From CAZBMD01 sp964493325 (GTDB taxonomy: Bacteria; Babelota; Babeliae; Babelales; RVW-14): 64,000 nt of DNA. Location of the stretch: the NCBI GenBank assembly GCA_964493325.1, contig CAZBMD010000008.1, positions 6,559 through 70,558 of the forward strand. The letters are read 5' to 3'. The notes under the pieces are model-generated. The model saw nothing but the letters and a program-made list of their open reading frames with translations. It had not been told where the DNA came from and ran no database searches. Of the stretch, positions 52,890 to 62,242 are shown in pieces (position 1 is the stretch's first letter; each line of letters begins with the position of its first letter). A program made the position numbers and the translations under genes.

Positions 52890-55034
52890 TTACACTGATT
52901 CATCACTCACAAAGCCATCTAACGTGATATGAGCTGCGCCTAATATTTCAACACCAAGATTACTAGCACTTGTTAGATTTTTATTTCCAAATACAATCGA
53001 TCGAGAATACGCCTGAGGGTTTGCATTTTTAGCCTGATTAACAGTATTCATAGCAATATCTACTGTTGATCCACCTCCAGCTACAATGATTTTTTTGCCC
53101 GATGGATGCCAAGCAATTCCCTGACCCACAACATCAATGGTAGCATCGCTTGTAACCAAAGAAAGAGCTGTTCCTGTAAATCGATAGAGATTAAGTCCTG
53201 TACTTGGATCACCAATAGCAAGCGTTGTCCCATCTGGCGACCATTTTATAGATCTGACATCTGAAAACGTTCCTAGACTAGTGACTGCAACCAGCGATGT
53301 TCCGTTAAATCTATAAATACGAACATTATTATTATTAGCAAAGCCACCCCCCGATGAGGCACCTGTTCCTCCAATAGCAATAAACTCACCACTAGGAGAC
53401 CATGACACCTCCTGAATTGAAGCCGAAACCCCACCAAACGATTGGCTTGTTAAAGCTGTAAAAGAAGTTCCGTTATAAGAATAAATACGCAACTGATCCT
53501 TATTTGCAAATCCGCCAGCCCCGGACACCGCTTTATTTCCGCCAACAGCAAGAAACCGACCATCTGGAGACCATGTAAGAGAATTCACTTGACCACCCGT
53601 CGTATCTGTTGAATGATAATCTAAGCTGACAAAAGCTGAGAGCGTTTGCCCATTAAACTTATAAGTACGAATAGAAAAAGCATCTCCAAAACCACCAGAT
53701 CCCCCTGCAAAAGCTTGTCCTGAGACTGATAAAAGCTTCCCATCTGGAGACCATTCAATTGTTTCAACATCATCTGGCAATCCCATATCAAGACTGGCTA
53801 TATTGCTTAAAACTGAACCATTGAATCCATAAACATAAACGTCATCATCGCCAACAGGGCCATCGCTAATATCCTTACCTAAAGCTAAAAACTTACCATC
53901 GGGCGACCATCGAACCGAATTTGGCAGCGTAGAGTTATGTTGACTTGTTACAGTTGTTAATGTTGAAGCTCCAATCCGATAGATACGCAGTTCATCGGTA
54001 GTTGCAAATCCAGAGCTATCACCAGCAACAGCAGAAATACCAGCTACTGCTAAAAATTGACCCCCTGGAGAAATGTCAACAGAATTAATGCTACCACCAT
54101 AACTTCTACTCGTTGATATTGTTAAACTTGTAGGAATTGTTTCAGTTTTACTATGCCAATCATTCTTATTATCTATCAAAAGACGCCCAGTTGTTAAACG
54201 CATTCCCGAAGAAGTGGTGTAAAGCGAGATACCATTTGTATAGATAATTGATGATTTATCTTGCAGAATAAATATATTCTCTGTTGTTGATGTTGGAGCG
54301 AACGAAAAAGAACTTCCAATATCAAATGTTAATGCACTGCCAGGCGCCACAAAACTTGCTACTGGTGATGTATAAATAAATGCAGACGTTCCTGTGAATA
54401 CAAAATCATTATGAATAAAAAGATGCCCACGATTAAAACTAAAATCATTTTGCGCAGCCAAGACTGAATTATCAAAGGCAAGCATTGATCGATGAGAAGC
54501 TAACTTAATACAGCTATTAAGCTGATTATTTCGTTTGTTATAAATGACAATATTTTTCATAGTCAGCGTAACATCATGGTCAACAAAGATCTGTGCATGC
54601 TCACCAAATTCCAACTTATTTCCTTGACCATCAATAATTGTATCATCAGAAATATGAATAATTTTTGATGCTGGAATAGAAAGATTTCCATTTAAAATAA
54701 TTGCTCGACCTCGGCCTCTAATCTTTCCACCACTTGACCATGTCACTCCAGAATCAAGTACAAGATCTTTGAGAAGCTGCAGCTCTCCTGTTTCACGTAA
54801 ATCAATAGATCCAGATACAGAGATCAATGTATCAAGTGTTGCTTTTGCCGTTGGTTTGATAGTAAAACCTCCCCCCATGCGTACATATCCAAGCGCACTT
54901 TCTCCGTCACTAAAAACATGATGTTGCGTTTTGTAGACTATACCTGCGGTACCATTTAGGTTTGAGCTAAAAGCAGACTGCTGCCACGATATACTGACAA
55001 GCAATAAAATCGCCTTCAAAATATGTCTCTTCAT
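52890..55034 (-). CDS. Secreted beta-helix / seven-bladed propeller protein, copy 4
   Basis: A 714-residue protein with GGGAG and AAGG upstream of the ATG; the signal peptide is about 1-22 (ending SAFSSN). It has the same beta-helix-like half (SNLNGTAGIVYKTQHHVFSD start) and seven propeller repeats as copies 1 and 3, with changed residues mostly in blade loops. It ends DGFVSDESV. It is the first gene of the cluster in the direction of transcription. About 220 bases without gene or clear promoter separate it from kdsC, which is divergent. Confidence 0.8.
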   Translation of the reverse strand: MKRHILKAILLLVSISWQQSAFSSNLNGTAGIVYKTQHHVFSDGESALGYVRMGGGFTIKPTAKATLDTLISVSGSIDLRETGELQLLKDLVLDSGVTWSSGGKIRGRGRAIILNGNLSIPASKIIHISDDTIIDGQGNKLEFGEHAQIFVDHDVTLTMKNIVIYNKRNNQLNSCIKLASHRSMLAFDNSVLAAQNDFSFNRGHLFIHNDFVFTGTSAFIYTSPVASFVAPGSALTFDIGSSFSFAPTSTTENIFILQDKSSIIYTNGISLYTTSSGMRLTTGRLLIDNKNDWHSKTETIPTSLTISTSRSYGGSINSVDISPGGQFLAVAGISAVAGDSSGFATTDELRIYRIGASTLTTVTSQHNSTLPNSVRWSPDGKFLALGKDISDGPVGDDDVYVYGFNGSVLSNIASLDMGLPDDVETIEWSPDGKLLSVSGQAFAGGSGGFGDAFSIRTYKFNGQTLSAFVSLDYHSTDTTGGQVNSLTWSPDGRFLAVGGNKAVSGAGGFANKDQLRIYSYNGTSFTALTSQSFGGVSASIQEVSWSPSGEFIAIGGTGASSGGGFANNNNVRIYRFNGTSLVAVTSLGTFSDVRSIKWSPDGTTLAIGDPSTGLNLYRFTGTALSLVTSDATIDVVGQGIAWHPSGKKIIVAGGGSTVDIAMNTVNQAKNANPQAYSRSIVFGNKNLTSASNLGVEILGAAHITLDGFVSDESV
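53687..53847. repeat. Gene conversion tract, copy 4 with copy 3
   Basis: Partner of 51413-51573 at a constant offset of 2274. Confidence 0.85.
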
Positions 55035-55254
55035 CCTTCTTTCTCCCTTTTCTGATAAAAATTTTATTCAAAAATCTCTTGCACGCTACTTCCCAAATAT
55101 TTAAATTTTCTTTCACTAACAACTTAATCTTCGTACAACTTCTACACAGCAAAGTCAATACATTACATGCTTAACTCATGGCAACATCGATGCTCTTATG
55201 ATAGACTTTTAGACTAAATTAATTCTACATGTATTCTCAAAATAGGAACTGATA

Positions 55255-55833
55255 ATGACATCATTTGCATGGTTTCAAGAACAATTAAAAAATAATAAGC
55301 TAGTCGAAAAATTAAAGACTATAGATACTATAATTTGTGACGTCGATGGATCATTAACCAATGCCTGGATTTATGTCTCTGAGCAAGGCGAAGGCGGTAG
55401 GTTATTTGATATCCAAGATGGATTTGCAACGGTGCAAGCTATTAAACAAGGACTTCGCATCGCGCTCTTGAGTGGAAAAGCAAACAAATCTATCGTATCA
55501 CGAGGCAAAGCTCTTGGTATTCCAGAAGAACTCTGTATTGGCGGATCTCTTGATAAGCCAACAGTCCTTAGACAAATTCAGGAAAAGTATAACCTTCAAG
55601 CTTCTCAGATCTTAATGTATGGGGATGATTTCCTTGATGTTCAAGTTAAATTAAGTATTCCAGACGTACTTTTTGTTACCCCTTCAGACAGCCCTTTTTA
55701 TATCAGTGCTCAAGCAGACCTTGTGCTCCAACAACAAGGCGGTCATCATGCATTCAGACAACTGCTAGACCTATTACTTTTTGTTCAAAATAAACATTTT
55801 GCTCAACAACTCATACAAAAAATGATCCTATGA
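55255..55833 (+). CDS. kdsC: Kdo 8-phosphate phosphatase
   Basis: A 192-residue HAD-type phosphatase with AGGAAC upstream of the ATG. Motifs: IICDVDGSLTNAWIYV (motif I with the two Asp), FDIQDGFATVQAIKQG, ALLSGKANKSI (motif II Ser), LDKPTVLRQI (motif III Lys) and MYGDDFLDVQV (motif IV). The short size without a cap domain and the GG(R/H)HAFRQLLDLLL end are typical of tetrameric KdsC. It removes phosphate from Kdo 8-phosphate. Its stop overlaps the lptC-like start by 4 bases, the same order as in many Gram-negatives. Confidence 0.93.
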   Translation: MTSFAWFQEQLKNNKLVEKLKTIDTIICDVDGSLTNAWIYVSEQGEGGRLFDIQDGFATVQAIKQGLRIALLSGKANKSIVSRGKALGIPEELCIGGSLDKPTVLRQIQEKYNLQASQILMYGDDFLDVQVKLSIPDVLFVTPSDSPFYISAQADLVLQQQGGHHAFRQLLDLLLFVQNKHFAQQLIQKMIL

Positions 55834-56441
55834 TTAAAACTCATCGGCGAAAAGAAGATCTTTTGTTTATAAGCAGCGCAGCAGCGCTACTCATACTTAT
55901 ACTAACAACACTTGTCTGGCTGTATTCCTGCAACAGAATAAAAACACAAAATCTTATCGAGACATCAACAAGTGCCAATGAAATTATTCACTACGCACCG
56001 CTACTCACACTGATTGATGGAACTCTGCGCGAAGTTGAAAAAAATAACCGCTATGAAGCGGTCATCAAAACTCAAACAGCAACAATATTCAAAAACTCTT
56101 CTCAAATTACCTGCAACGCCACTGAATGCTCTCTATTTCAAGGATCTGAACTAAAGGGCCAAATCTCATCACCCACGGCAATCATCGAAAAAGACAAACA
56201 ATGTATAACATTTCCATCAACAATACTCGGTTCATTTGAACAGATAAACTTTGAGGGGAGCAACGCTCTTTTGCAACTTTCAACCTACACGCTTTCAAGC
56301 TCAAATCAGTTGCTCATTACAACGGATAATGTGCAACACAGGGCTGGGGAATACCGACTTGATCTAAAAAATTATAGCGGAGTTATGGCGGGAGGAATCA
56401 GAACAGAGTTCACACAGCTCGGCAACCAACCAACGCGGTAA
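55830..56441 (+). CDS. lptC: LptC-like LPS export protein
   Basis: A 203-residue bitopic protein: one membrane helix (about 12-34) followed by a beta-rich periplasmic part. Its position directly after kdsC, the size and the layout match LptC, which passes LPS from LptBFG to LptA. Sequence is divergent: the region TATIFKNSSQITCNATECSLFQ and the repeated strand pattern are OstA-like, but no strict signature is visible. lptA and lptB do not follow; comF is convergent and overlaps its end by 32 bases. Likely, but mainly context-based. Confidence 0.7.
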   Translation: MIKTHRRKEDLLFISSAAALLILILTTLVWLYSCNRIKTQNLIETSTSANEIIHYAPLLTLIDGTLREVEKNNRYEAVIKTQTATIFKNSSQITCNATECSLFQGSELKGQISSPTAIIEKDKQCITFPSTILGSFEQINFEGSNALLQLSTYTLSSSNQLLITTDNVQHRAGEYRLDLKNYSGVMAGGIRTEFTQLGNQPTR

Positions 56442-57090
56442 TAGAAGCTACGTTCAGAGCAGAAAGAGTTTTTGCGCAGCTGACAAGCGTTGCGCCTGTA
56501 GTACACAGATCATCCACCAAAAGAATATTCTTACCTCTCAGATGTGAAGTTTTACCTTGATGCCACCAATGAATGGTAAAAGCGTTTTCCACGTTGTATG
56601 CACGATCGGTCGCTGAAAGCTTTGATTGGAATTTGGTTCGTTTTTGACGCATCAATAAACGAAGAACAGGCCTATCTAACAGACGACCAAGTTCCTTGGC
56701 TATTTCATGTGCCTGATTAAACCCCCGCATTGTGTACCGCGTCCAATGAAGGGGTACTGCAACAATATAATCAATTGCAAGTTCATTAGTCGGCACAAAA
56801 ACCTGTGTAAGCCGAGCAAGCTGCTTTGCTGCAAGCATGTCTCCAGAAAATTTTTTTAAAATAAGATTGCGCAGCGGGCCATCGTAAGCGCCAACTGAAA
56901 AAACTTTCATACTTTTGTTACGTGTAATCGGTAGAAACACTGATGCTACCGGCTTAATAAGCTGCATACACAAAGCACATAAAACCGCATCAGTAGTTAC
57001 AAGAACTCCGCATGAACAGCAAAGAGCTGGATAGAAGAACTGAGAAAGATTCTTAAAAATAGAAAGCGATTGGATTAGTTGGCGAGCCAC
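56410..57090 (-). CDS. comF: ComF-family phosphoribosyltransferase-like protein
   Basis: A 226-residue ComF. The N-terminal CCSCG and CALC form a zinc finger (about 24-42). The PRTase-type domain has VAVPLHWTRYTMRGFNQAHEIAKEL, RTKFQSKLSATDRAYNVENAF and the PRPP loop ILLVDDLCTTGATL. ComF is required for import or processing of transforming DNA in several bacteria. The start overlaps pgpA by 16 bases, and the end overlaps the lptC-like gene. Confidence 0.92.
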   Translation of the reverse strand: MARQLIQSLSIFKNLSQFFYPALCCSCGVLVTTDAVLCALCMQLIKPVASVFLPITRNKSMKVFSVGAYDGPLRNLILKKFSGDMLAAKQLARLTQVFVPTNELAIDYIVAVPLHWTRYTMRGFNQAHEIAKELGRLLDRPVLRLLMRQKRTKFQSKLSATDRAYNVENAFTIHWWHQGKTSHLRGKNILLVDDLCTTGATLVSCAKTLSALNVASITALVGCRAV

Positions 57091-57551
57091 AAAATGAGCC
57101 TAAAAGTAAGTTGAACCACAGCCCCTGCAAGTAAATCACCAGCAAAAACACCAGCAATACTTGGCAGAGCATCCAAATCAAATTTCCATGTTTTCATTAA
57201 AAACATAGGCAGGATGATGTTTGCAACATGAAACAGAATAAAGCCAACAACAAAAAGTTTAAGCGAAACTGGTATACAACAAAAAGCAAGAGCCATGCCA
57301 ACCGTTTTATCAATAACAATGACTGAAAGATCTTTGGGTTCCTGAATATTTAATGCGATAAAAACAGCAATCAAAGCGACTGCTAAAAAAACTCCTGCAA
57401 ATAGGTGTCCGATGTATGGACTCATCACGCTCAAAGCGCATGTAATCATAAGAAAAGGGACAGCCCCAAGAGAGGCTATAAGACCTCCTCCACGCATTGT
57501 TCCAAGCGGTCCACACGAGCTTATTTTAAGACAAAGTTCTTTTAGATTCAT
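57075..57551 (-). CDS. Phosphatidylglycerophosphatase A-like membrane protein, active site altered
   Basis: A 158-residue membrane protein with about four membrane segments, related to PgpA, which dephosphorylates phosphatidylglycerol phosphate. The order SSCGPLGTMRGGG, EPKDLSVIVIDKTVGM, FILFHVANIILP and GVFAGDLLAG follows the PgpA motifs. However, the acidic residue after IVID (normally Glu) is Lys, the DI(x)KP motif is NIILP, and one of the two Asp of the DD-LAG motif is Gly. It may be inactive or have another substrate. The start (ATG at 57551) overlaps lspA by 26 bases. Confidence 0.6.
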   Translation of the reverse strand: MNLKELCLKISSCGPLGTMRGGGLIASLGAVPFLMITCALSVMSPYIGHLFAGVFLAVALIAVFIALNIQEPKDLSVIVIDKTVGMALAFCCIPVSLKLFVVGFILFHVANIILPMFLMKTWKFDLDALPSIAGVFAGDLLAGAVVQLTFRLILWLAN

Positions 57552-58014
57552 AATCATCCCAAACATATTTGATTGCTACCAAACAAACGCCAACAACCAC
57601 ACACATATCAGCTATATTAAACCATGGCCAATGCCAGGTTCCCACATAAAGACCTATGAAGTCAAGAACCGCTCCATACAAAAAACGATCGGTAATATTG
57701 GAACATGCTCCCGCAAGAACAATAACTTCGCCTACAATACTAATCCCTTGCTGAAGTCGTTTTAATGAATATACTGCAAAAGAAAGCACAACAAAAATGA
57801 TGAACCCAGAAAGTATCATAAATTTTGTCTGCGATGCAAAATTAAACATCCCCCAGGTAACGCCACGGTTCCACACAACATCAAGCTGAAACCCTGGGAA
57901 CACATTGATTTCGCCTACTACGTTGCAGAGCACAAGCGCTTTTGAAATTCGATCAACAATAAAACAAATCGAAAAAAGAGTAAGATATAAAAAAGATCGT
58001 TTTTTGTTTGTCAT
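57526..58014 (-). CDS. lspA: Lipoprotein signal peptidase (signal peptidase II)
   Basis: A 162-residue protease with four membrane segments that cleaves before the lipidated Cys of prolipoproteins such as those at 24881, 40839 and 41554. It has FIVDRISKALV near the N-terminus, the Asn-containing VVWNRGVTWGMF, the catalytic Asp in CSNITDRFLYGAVLDFI, and the second in WPWFNIADMCVVVG. AAGGA is 7 bases before the ATG, and it follows pheT by 2 bases. Confidence 0.94.
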   Translation of the reverse strand: MTNKKRSFLYLTLFSICFIVDRISKALVLCNVVGEINVFPGFQLDVVWNRGVTWGMFNFASQTKFMILSGFIIFVVLSFAVYSLKRLQQGISIVGEVIVLAGACSNITDRFLYGAVLDFIGLYVGTWHWPWFNIADMCVVVGVCLVAIKYVWDDYESKRTLS

Positions 58015-58016
58015 TT

Positions 58017-60383
58017 TTATGTCCTTAGTTGAACATCATATTTTTGAACTGCGACAACCGCTTTTTGCCACACAGCATCAATTTCATCTTTCTCAAGTGT
58101 CTTTTCAGGATGATTAAGCCATAGGCGGAAGGTCAAGCTTCGCACATTATCCCATTCTTCTTTTTCAAAAAAGTCGATAAGTTCTATTTTATAAATAAGG
58201 TCATCAAGTCCAGAAAATGCTGCTGTTAGTTGATCGGCTGGAACTTTGAGCGGAACCATCAAACTAAGATCAACAAATGTGTCTTGAAATTTTGAGATCT
58301 TTTTCATGCGAACATCTGGCACTATTTCATTCAACAAAAAGTCACCATCAAGTTCAAAAATAAATGCACTGTTTTGGGTATCTGCAATTTTTGCAAGGAT
58401 AACACCATCGGCACACCCCGCAACACCAACCACGCGATCTTGATAAACTATTTCGGCCGTTTGATGCTGGCTGTACCAAGACTGCTGAGGGGCTGTGGTT
58501 TTGCGCCACACAAATTGATCTGCAGCAAAACCAAGTGATTCAAAGATTCCTGTCACCTGAGCCTTGTGCTGATAAAAATCAACTGATTTATTTTTGCTAA
58601 AAAATACCCCTGCAAGATTTTTGTGCTCAAAAACCTCTAAATCACGCCGACGCCATACACGCGCAAATTCAAAGAAAGCAAGGAATTCACGATGAACATG
58701 ATTTTCTTTGATATTTTTCAATAGACCGGGAATCAGTGAATAGACCATGCGACGAAAGTACTGAGAAATTGGGTTGATTACGTCAACCGTTTCTGGCATC
58801 TGCAAACCAAGGTCGGCCAGATTAACCTCATCATACATCGAATAATTTTGTTGCTCAGTCATATGCAAGACGTAAGCACAATAGCGCTTGAGCTCCCGTT
58901 GACGCTTGACCCATGAAAAAGAAAAAGGCTTACTTTCGATGAGCGGCAGATGATGCGGAATACGACCAAAACCGTAGCAGCGCACAACTTCTTCTAGAAT
59001 ATCTTCTTTAATTTTTACATCTTTGGTTGCACGGAATGAGGGAACCGAAACCATGTACACTCGTTCATGAAACGGTGCAGCACTGCGTAAAACTTTAAAA
59101 CCAAGCTTTGTTAGCGGCTCAATAACATCATTTTCACTAAGAGAAAGGCCAGATCGGTTTTCCAAAAAGTCATGATCTATTTCGATGATCATGTCAGGGA
59201 CTTCTTTGCCAACGACAATAATCTCTTCGGCATACGTTGCAATGATATTGCAATCAGATAAAAGCTTTAAAAAGCGTTTTACTGCGTCGGATGCCTGCAA
59301 AGGATCAAGCGTTTTTTCATAGCGAGCCGACGAGTCGGTACGCGTTTTGTGTCGCATTGCAGAGCGTCGCACACTTCCCGCATCAAACGTTGCTGATTCA
59401 AAAAATATACTTTTTGTTGATGCATCAATACCGGAATCAAGCCCTCCCTTAACACCGGCCAGACCCATTGGTCGTTGCGCATTGGCAACCACCAAGTCCT
59501 CAGTTGTCAGGGAGATTTCATTACCATCAAGTAGTGTCAGTCTTTCTTGATCTTGCGCCATGCGGACAATAATTCTATTGCCCTTAATTTTTTCAGCATC
59601 ATAGGCATGAACTGGCTGAGACCAGTCATGCGTAAGGTAATTTGTTAGGTCAACAATGCCACTAATCGGCCTGTTGCCGACTTTAATCAAGCGGCTAGCA
59701 ATAAAAATATTACTCGGCTTGTTTTCAATAGATGAGAAATAAAGCCCGGTAAATCGCGAACAAATAGTTGTTGCATGATTTTCAATAACAATAGGCGTTG
59801 AATTGGTTTCTTTGGATGATTTTTCAAACGCGTGAAGCGGATGATCCACTAAAAAATGAGAAGCATCTTTAAAAGGCAAATCAAGAAATGCTGCAATCTC
59901 TCGAGCAAAGCCGCGATGACCCCACATATCCGGACGATGAGTAATTGATTTGTTATCAACCTCAAGCAGGATATCTTCCGACTCAAATTTTTGCTTCCAT
60001 GAGCCATCAAGATCGCCATCAGTAGCATCAAGCGCCGGCATCAAACCTGCCTTGTCAACGTTAAAGTCGGCAAGCGTTGCCCATCTGATATCATCGCCTT
60101 CAAGTTTGACCACATAATACAGATCAAAAGATACATTGAGAGCATCTGACCGCACAGGAAGTATTGTGTTATTTTTGCTCCACGCAGGAATAGAAACCGA
60201 AAATCCAGTATCACTTTGTCCAAGAACTTTGCAAAGAGCAAAACCACTTAGGTCAAAAGATAGTTTATGAACATGCTCAATCTCTGCCGTTACAGCATTA
60301 AACCGTGAAAAAATAAGATCAATATCCTGTTTTTTCCAATCTGCATCAATGTGATCAAAAATCCACGCAAGCGACAATATCAT
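58017..60383 (-). CDS. pheT: Phenylalanyl-tRNA synthetase beta subunit
   Basis: A 788-residue PheT with GAGGG upstream of the ATG. Domains: a tRNA-binding OB fold (about 40-150), the B3/B4 editing region (about 205-400, VDLTNYLTHDWSQPVHAYDAEKI), B5 (about 410-480), a synthetase-like B7 (about 490-680, EEVVRCYGFGRIPHHLP), and the C-terminal anticodon-binding FDX-ACB domain (about 695-788, ISKFQDTFVDLSLMV, LTFRLWLNHPEKTLEKDEI). With PheS it charges tRNAPhe. No pheS is adjacent; the two are usually linked. Confidence 0.96.
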   Translation of the reverse strand: MILSLAWIFDHIDADWKKQDIDLIFSRFNAVTAEIEHVHKLSFDLSGFALCKVLGQSDTGFSVSIPAWSKNNTILPVRSDALNVSFDLYYVVKLEGDDIRWATLADFNVDKAGLMPALDATDGDLDGSWKQKFESEDILLEVDNKSITHRPDMWGHRGFAREIAAFLDLPFKDASHFLVDHPLHAFEKSSKETNSTPIVIENHATTICSRFTGLYFSSIENKPSNIFIASRLIKVGNRPISGIVDLTNYLTHDWSQPVHAYDAEKIKGNRIIVRMAQDQERLTLLDGNEISLTTEDLVVANAQRPMGLAGVKGGLDSGIDASTKSIFFESATFDAGSVRRSAMRHKTRTDSSARYEKTLDPLQASDAVKRFLKLLSDCNIIATYAEEIIVVGKEVPDMIIEIDHDFLENRSGLSLSENDVIEPLTKLGFKVLRSAAPFHERVYMVSVPSFRATKDVKIKEDILEEVVRCYGFGRIPHHLPLIESKPFSFSWVKRQRELKRYCAYVLHMTEQQNYSMYDEVNLADLGLQMPETVDVINPISQYFRRMVYSLIPGLLKNIKENHVHREFLAFFEFARVWRRRDLEVFEHKNLAGVFFSKNKSVDFYQHKAQVTGIFESLGFAADQFVWRKTTAPQQSWYSQHQTAEIVYQDRVVGVAGCADGVILAKIADTQNSAFIFELDGDFLLNEIVPDVRMKKISKFQDTFVDLSLMVPLKVPADQLTAAFSGLDDLIYKIELIDFFEKEEWDNVRSLTFRLWLNHPEKTLEKDEIDAVWQKAVVAVQKYDVQLRT

Positions 60384-60565
60384 ATGCCCTCTTCACAAAA
60401 AATCTTATTTTACAAACCAAAAAGCCGCATCTAAGCGTAACTCAAGCTCTATAAACCGCAAGATTTTTAAACTTTGCTCAATAATCCTATTTGATTTATC
60501 AAAAAAAGCCTTTAAAATGGCCCTTATACCTACAGGCTTATCAAATAAAAAATACAGGGAACTCA

Positions 60566-61096
60566 ATGTTTAAAAAAATGATATCCAGTACTTTTGTACT
60601 CATGCTTGCCTCACAAATCAGTTTCGCAACTGTAACAAAAGAAGATGTTGAGACATTTGCTCAAAATATTTCACTTGCTCTTATAAATGGCGAAAAATGT
60701 GACGCAACGCTTGGCAATATTCAGTTTAAGCTCGATGAATTGGGCGAAATAGCAATCGAAGAATCATCTGAGGCCACTGTAAATCGTACATTAATAATTA
60801 TCGCTGGCGCCGTGGGTGCTGTAGCATTAGTTGCCGGAGGCGTTATAACAGCAACGTATTATCGCAGCAAAATGCAAGATTTAAAAAAATATTCAGTCTA
60901 CGAAGAATACGAAATAGTAGATACATACCTCGACACACTAGCTAAAAACCCTCAATCTTTTACTATTGAGCATCGTAATAAAACCATGGAAGCTCTTGTT
61001 TCTTCACAAAAGAAGATGAAGACTATCGGAGAAAAGGTAGAAGAGTTATTTAAGAAAGCTCAGAGCACTTTAAAGCAAATTAACACTGATAACTAA
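60566..61096 (+). CDS. Small secreted membrane protein, unknown
   Basis: A 176-residue protein from the ATG at 60566 (AGGGAA upstream); a longer frame from 60491 lacks support. The signal peptide is about 1-20 (ending SFA). A helical region (about 22-65), a membrane segment (about 75-100, LIIIAGAVGAVALVAGG) and a Lys/Glu-rich helical C-terminus follow. The ensemble resembles the small proteins at 8400-11133 in plan. Its stop overlaps the convergent gene by 4 bases. Confidence 0.6.
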   Translation: MFKKMISSTFVLMLASQISFATVTKEDVETFAQNISLALINGEKCDATLGNIQFKLDELGEIAIEESSEATVNRTLIIIAGAVGAVALVAGGVITATYYRSKMQDLKKYSVYEEYEIVDTYLDTLAKNPQSFTIEHRNKTMEALVSSQKKMKTIGEKVEELFKKAQSTLKQINTDN

Positions 61097-62205
61097 GGAT
61101 ACTCAAAAACAGTATCCCGATTGTAAGTGTCTTTTGGAGCATAGACCCACCAAGGGTATTCCTTACCCTCTTCGTCATCATTTCCGTAAAATATTCGAGA
61201 AGAATATGGGTGGGCATCATCCCCGCCAAACCAGCGCCCCTCATAGTCTTTGATCGAGTAGGTCTTTTTTGAAAGATCTTTATTAAATTTGGGCGGGCAG
61301 TCGCTTAAACATACCGTGAGAAATTCTTCAAAATTCTGCAGAATAGTTTCCTGGGACCATCCAATCACATTTACCTGACCGAACATACCTTGATACAACA
61401 AATAAACCATTAACGCTTTTTCTATTAAACTCAACCTAGTTTCGCAAGTAATACATAGCTTGAATAATAATTTTTTGATGGCAAGACTAAGCTCTTCTTC
61501 TGACAGCTTTGTCTTGTTTCGTGAAAATCGCATTATAGATTTTCCGCATTCTTCAATATTAAGACCAATGATGCATCTATAAATTAAAAAGTGGTGAAGA
61601 AGGACTTCCTCCGGATCTTGTAATTTTTCTCGAAGAGATACTTTCAAACAAGCAAGTCCTACATTGTCCACATCTACGTTTTGCATAAAACTCAGAATCT
61701 GCTTTTTTGGCGATAACTCTTTAACAACATTTTTTTCGCTAATTTCACTTAAAAACTTTGTAATGTAATTAAAAGCAGTTGATTTGCTTATACGGCAAAA
61801 AGAGGGAAATCGGTAATTTATAATGTTAAATAATGCATTGTAAGTGTTGTATTCAGCACTTTCAAAAACGCTCATTGGCCCAGAATAAAACGATGATTCT
61901 TTGGTGAAATTAAGCATGTTTTGCACGCATCTAATCGCATAATCAAATTCATCATTTGATGAGAGCTGATACGCTTTGGAAAGATGTTGTTGCAAAATTT
62001 TTCTATCAGCAGACCTTGGTGCAATATCAGCATTCAATCGATCATTTTGATCAACAAACCGATCAAGTAAATTTTCTATTGAATCTAATGTTTGCTGAGA
62101 AAAATTTTGATTGCGCAAATTGTTTATAACCTGGCTCACGGTTGTTGCTTCAACTGGCTGAACCGCAAAAAACCCAATAACAACTGCAATAAATTTTCTG
62201 TTCAT
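61093..62205 (-). CDS. Secreted protein of an unknown tandem family, member 3
   Basis: A 370-residue exported protein from the ATG at 62205 (GGGAG upstream). The signal peptide (1-about 20, ending EAT) is followed by TTVSQVINNLRNQNFSQQTLDSIENLLDRFVD, shared almost word for word with the next gene upstream. The middle is probably helical and diverges. The end has FNKDLSKKTYSIKDYEGRWFGG and an aromatic segment (YPWWVYAP), shared with the relatives. I do not recognise the family. Confidence 0.65.
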   Translation of the reverse strand: MNRKFIAVVIGFFAVQPVEATTVSQVINNLRNQNFSQQTLDSIENLLDRFVDQNDRLNADIAPRSADRKILQQHLSKAYQLSSNDEFDYAIRCVQNMLNFTKESSFYSGPMSVFESAEYNTYNALFNIINYRFPSFCRISKSTAFNYITKFLSEISEKNVVKELSPKKQILSFMQNVDVDNVGLACLKVSLREKLQDPEEVLLHHFLIYRCIIGLNIEECGKSIMRFSRNKTKLSEEELSLAIKKLLFKLCITCETRLSLIEKALMVYLLYQGMFGQVNVIGWSQETILQNFEEFLTVCLSDCPPKFNKDLSKKTYSIKDYEGRWFGGDDAHPYSSRIFYGNDDEEGKEYPWWVYAPKDTYNRDTVFEYP

Positions 62206-62242
62206 TGTTACTCCCATGTGTTTCATCTGCTTCCCTACAAAC

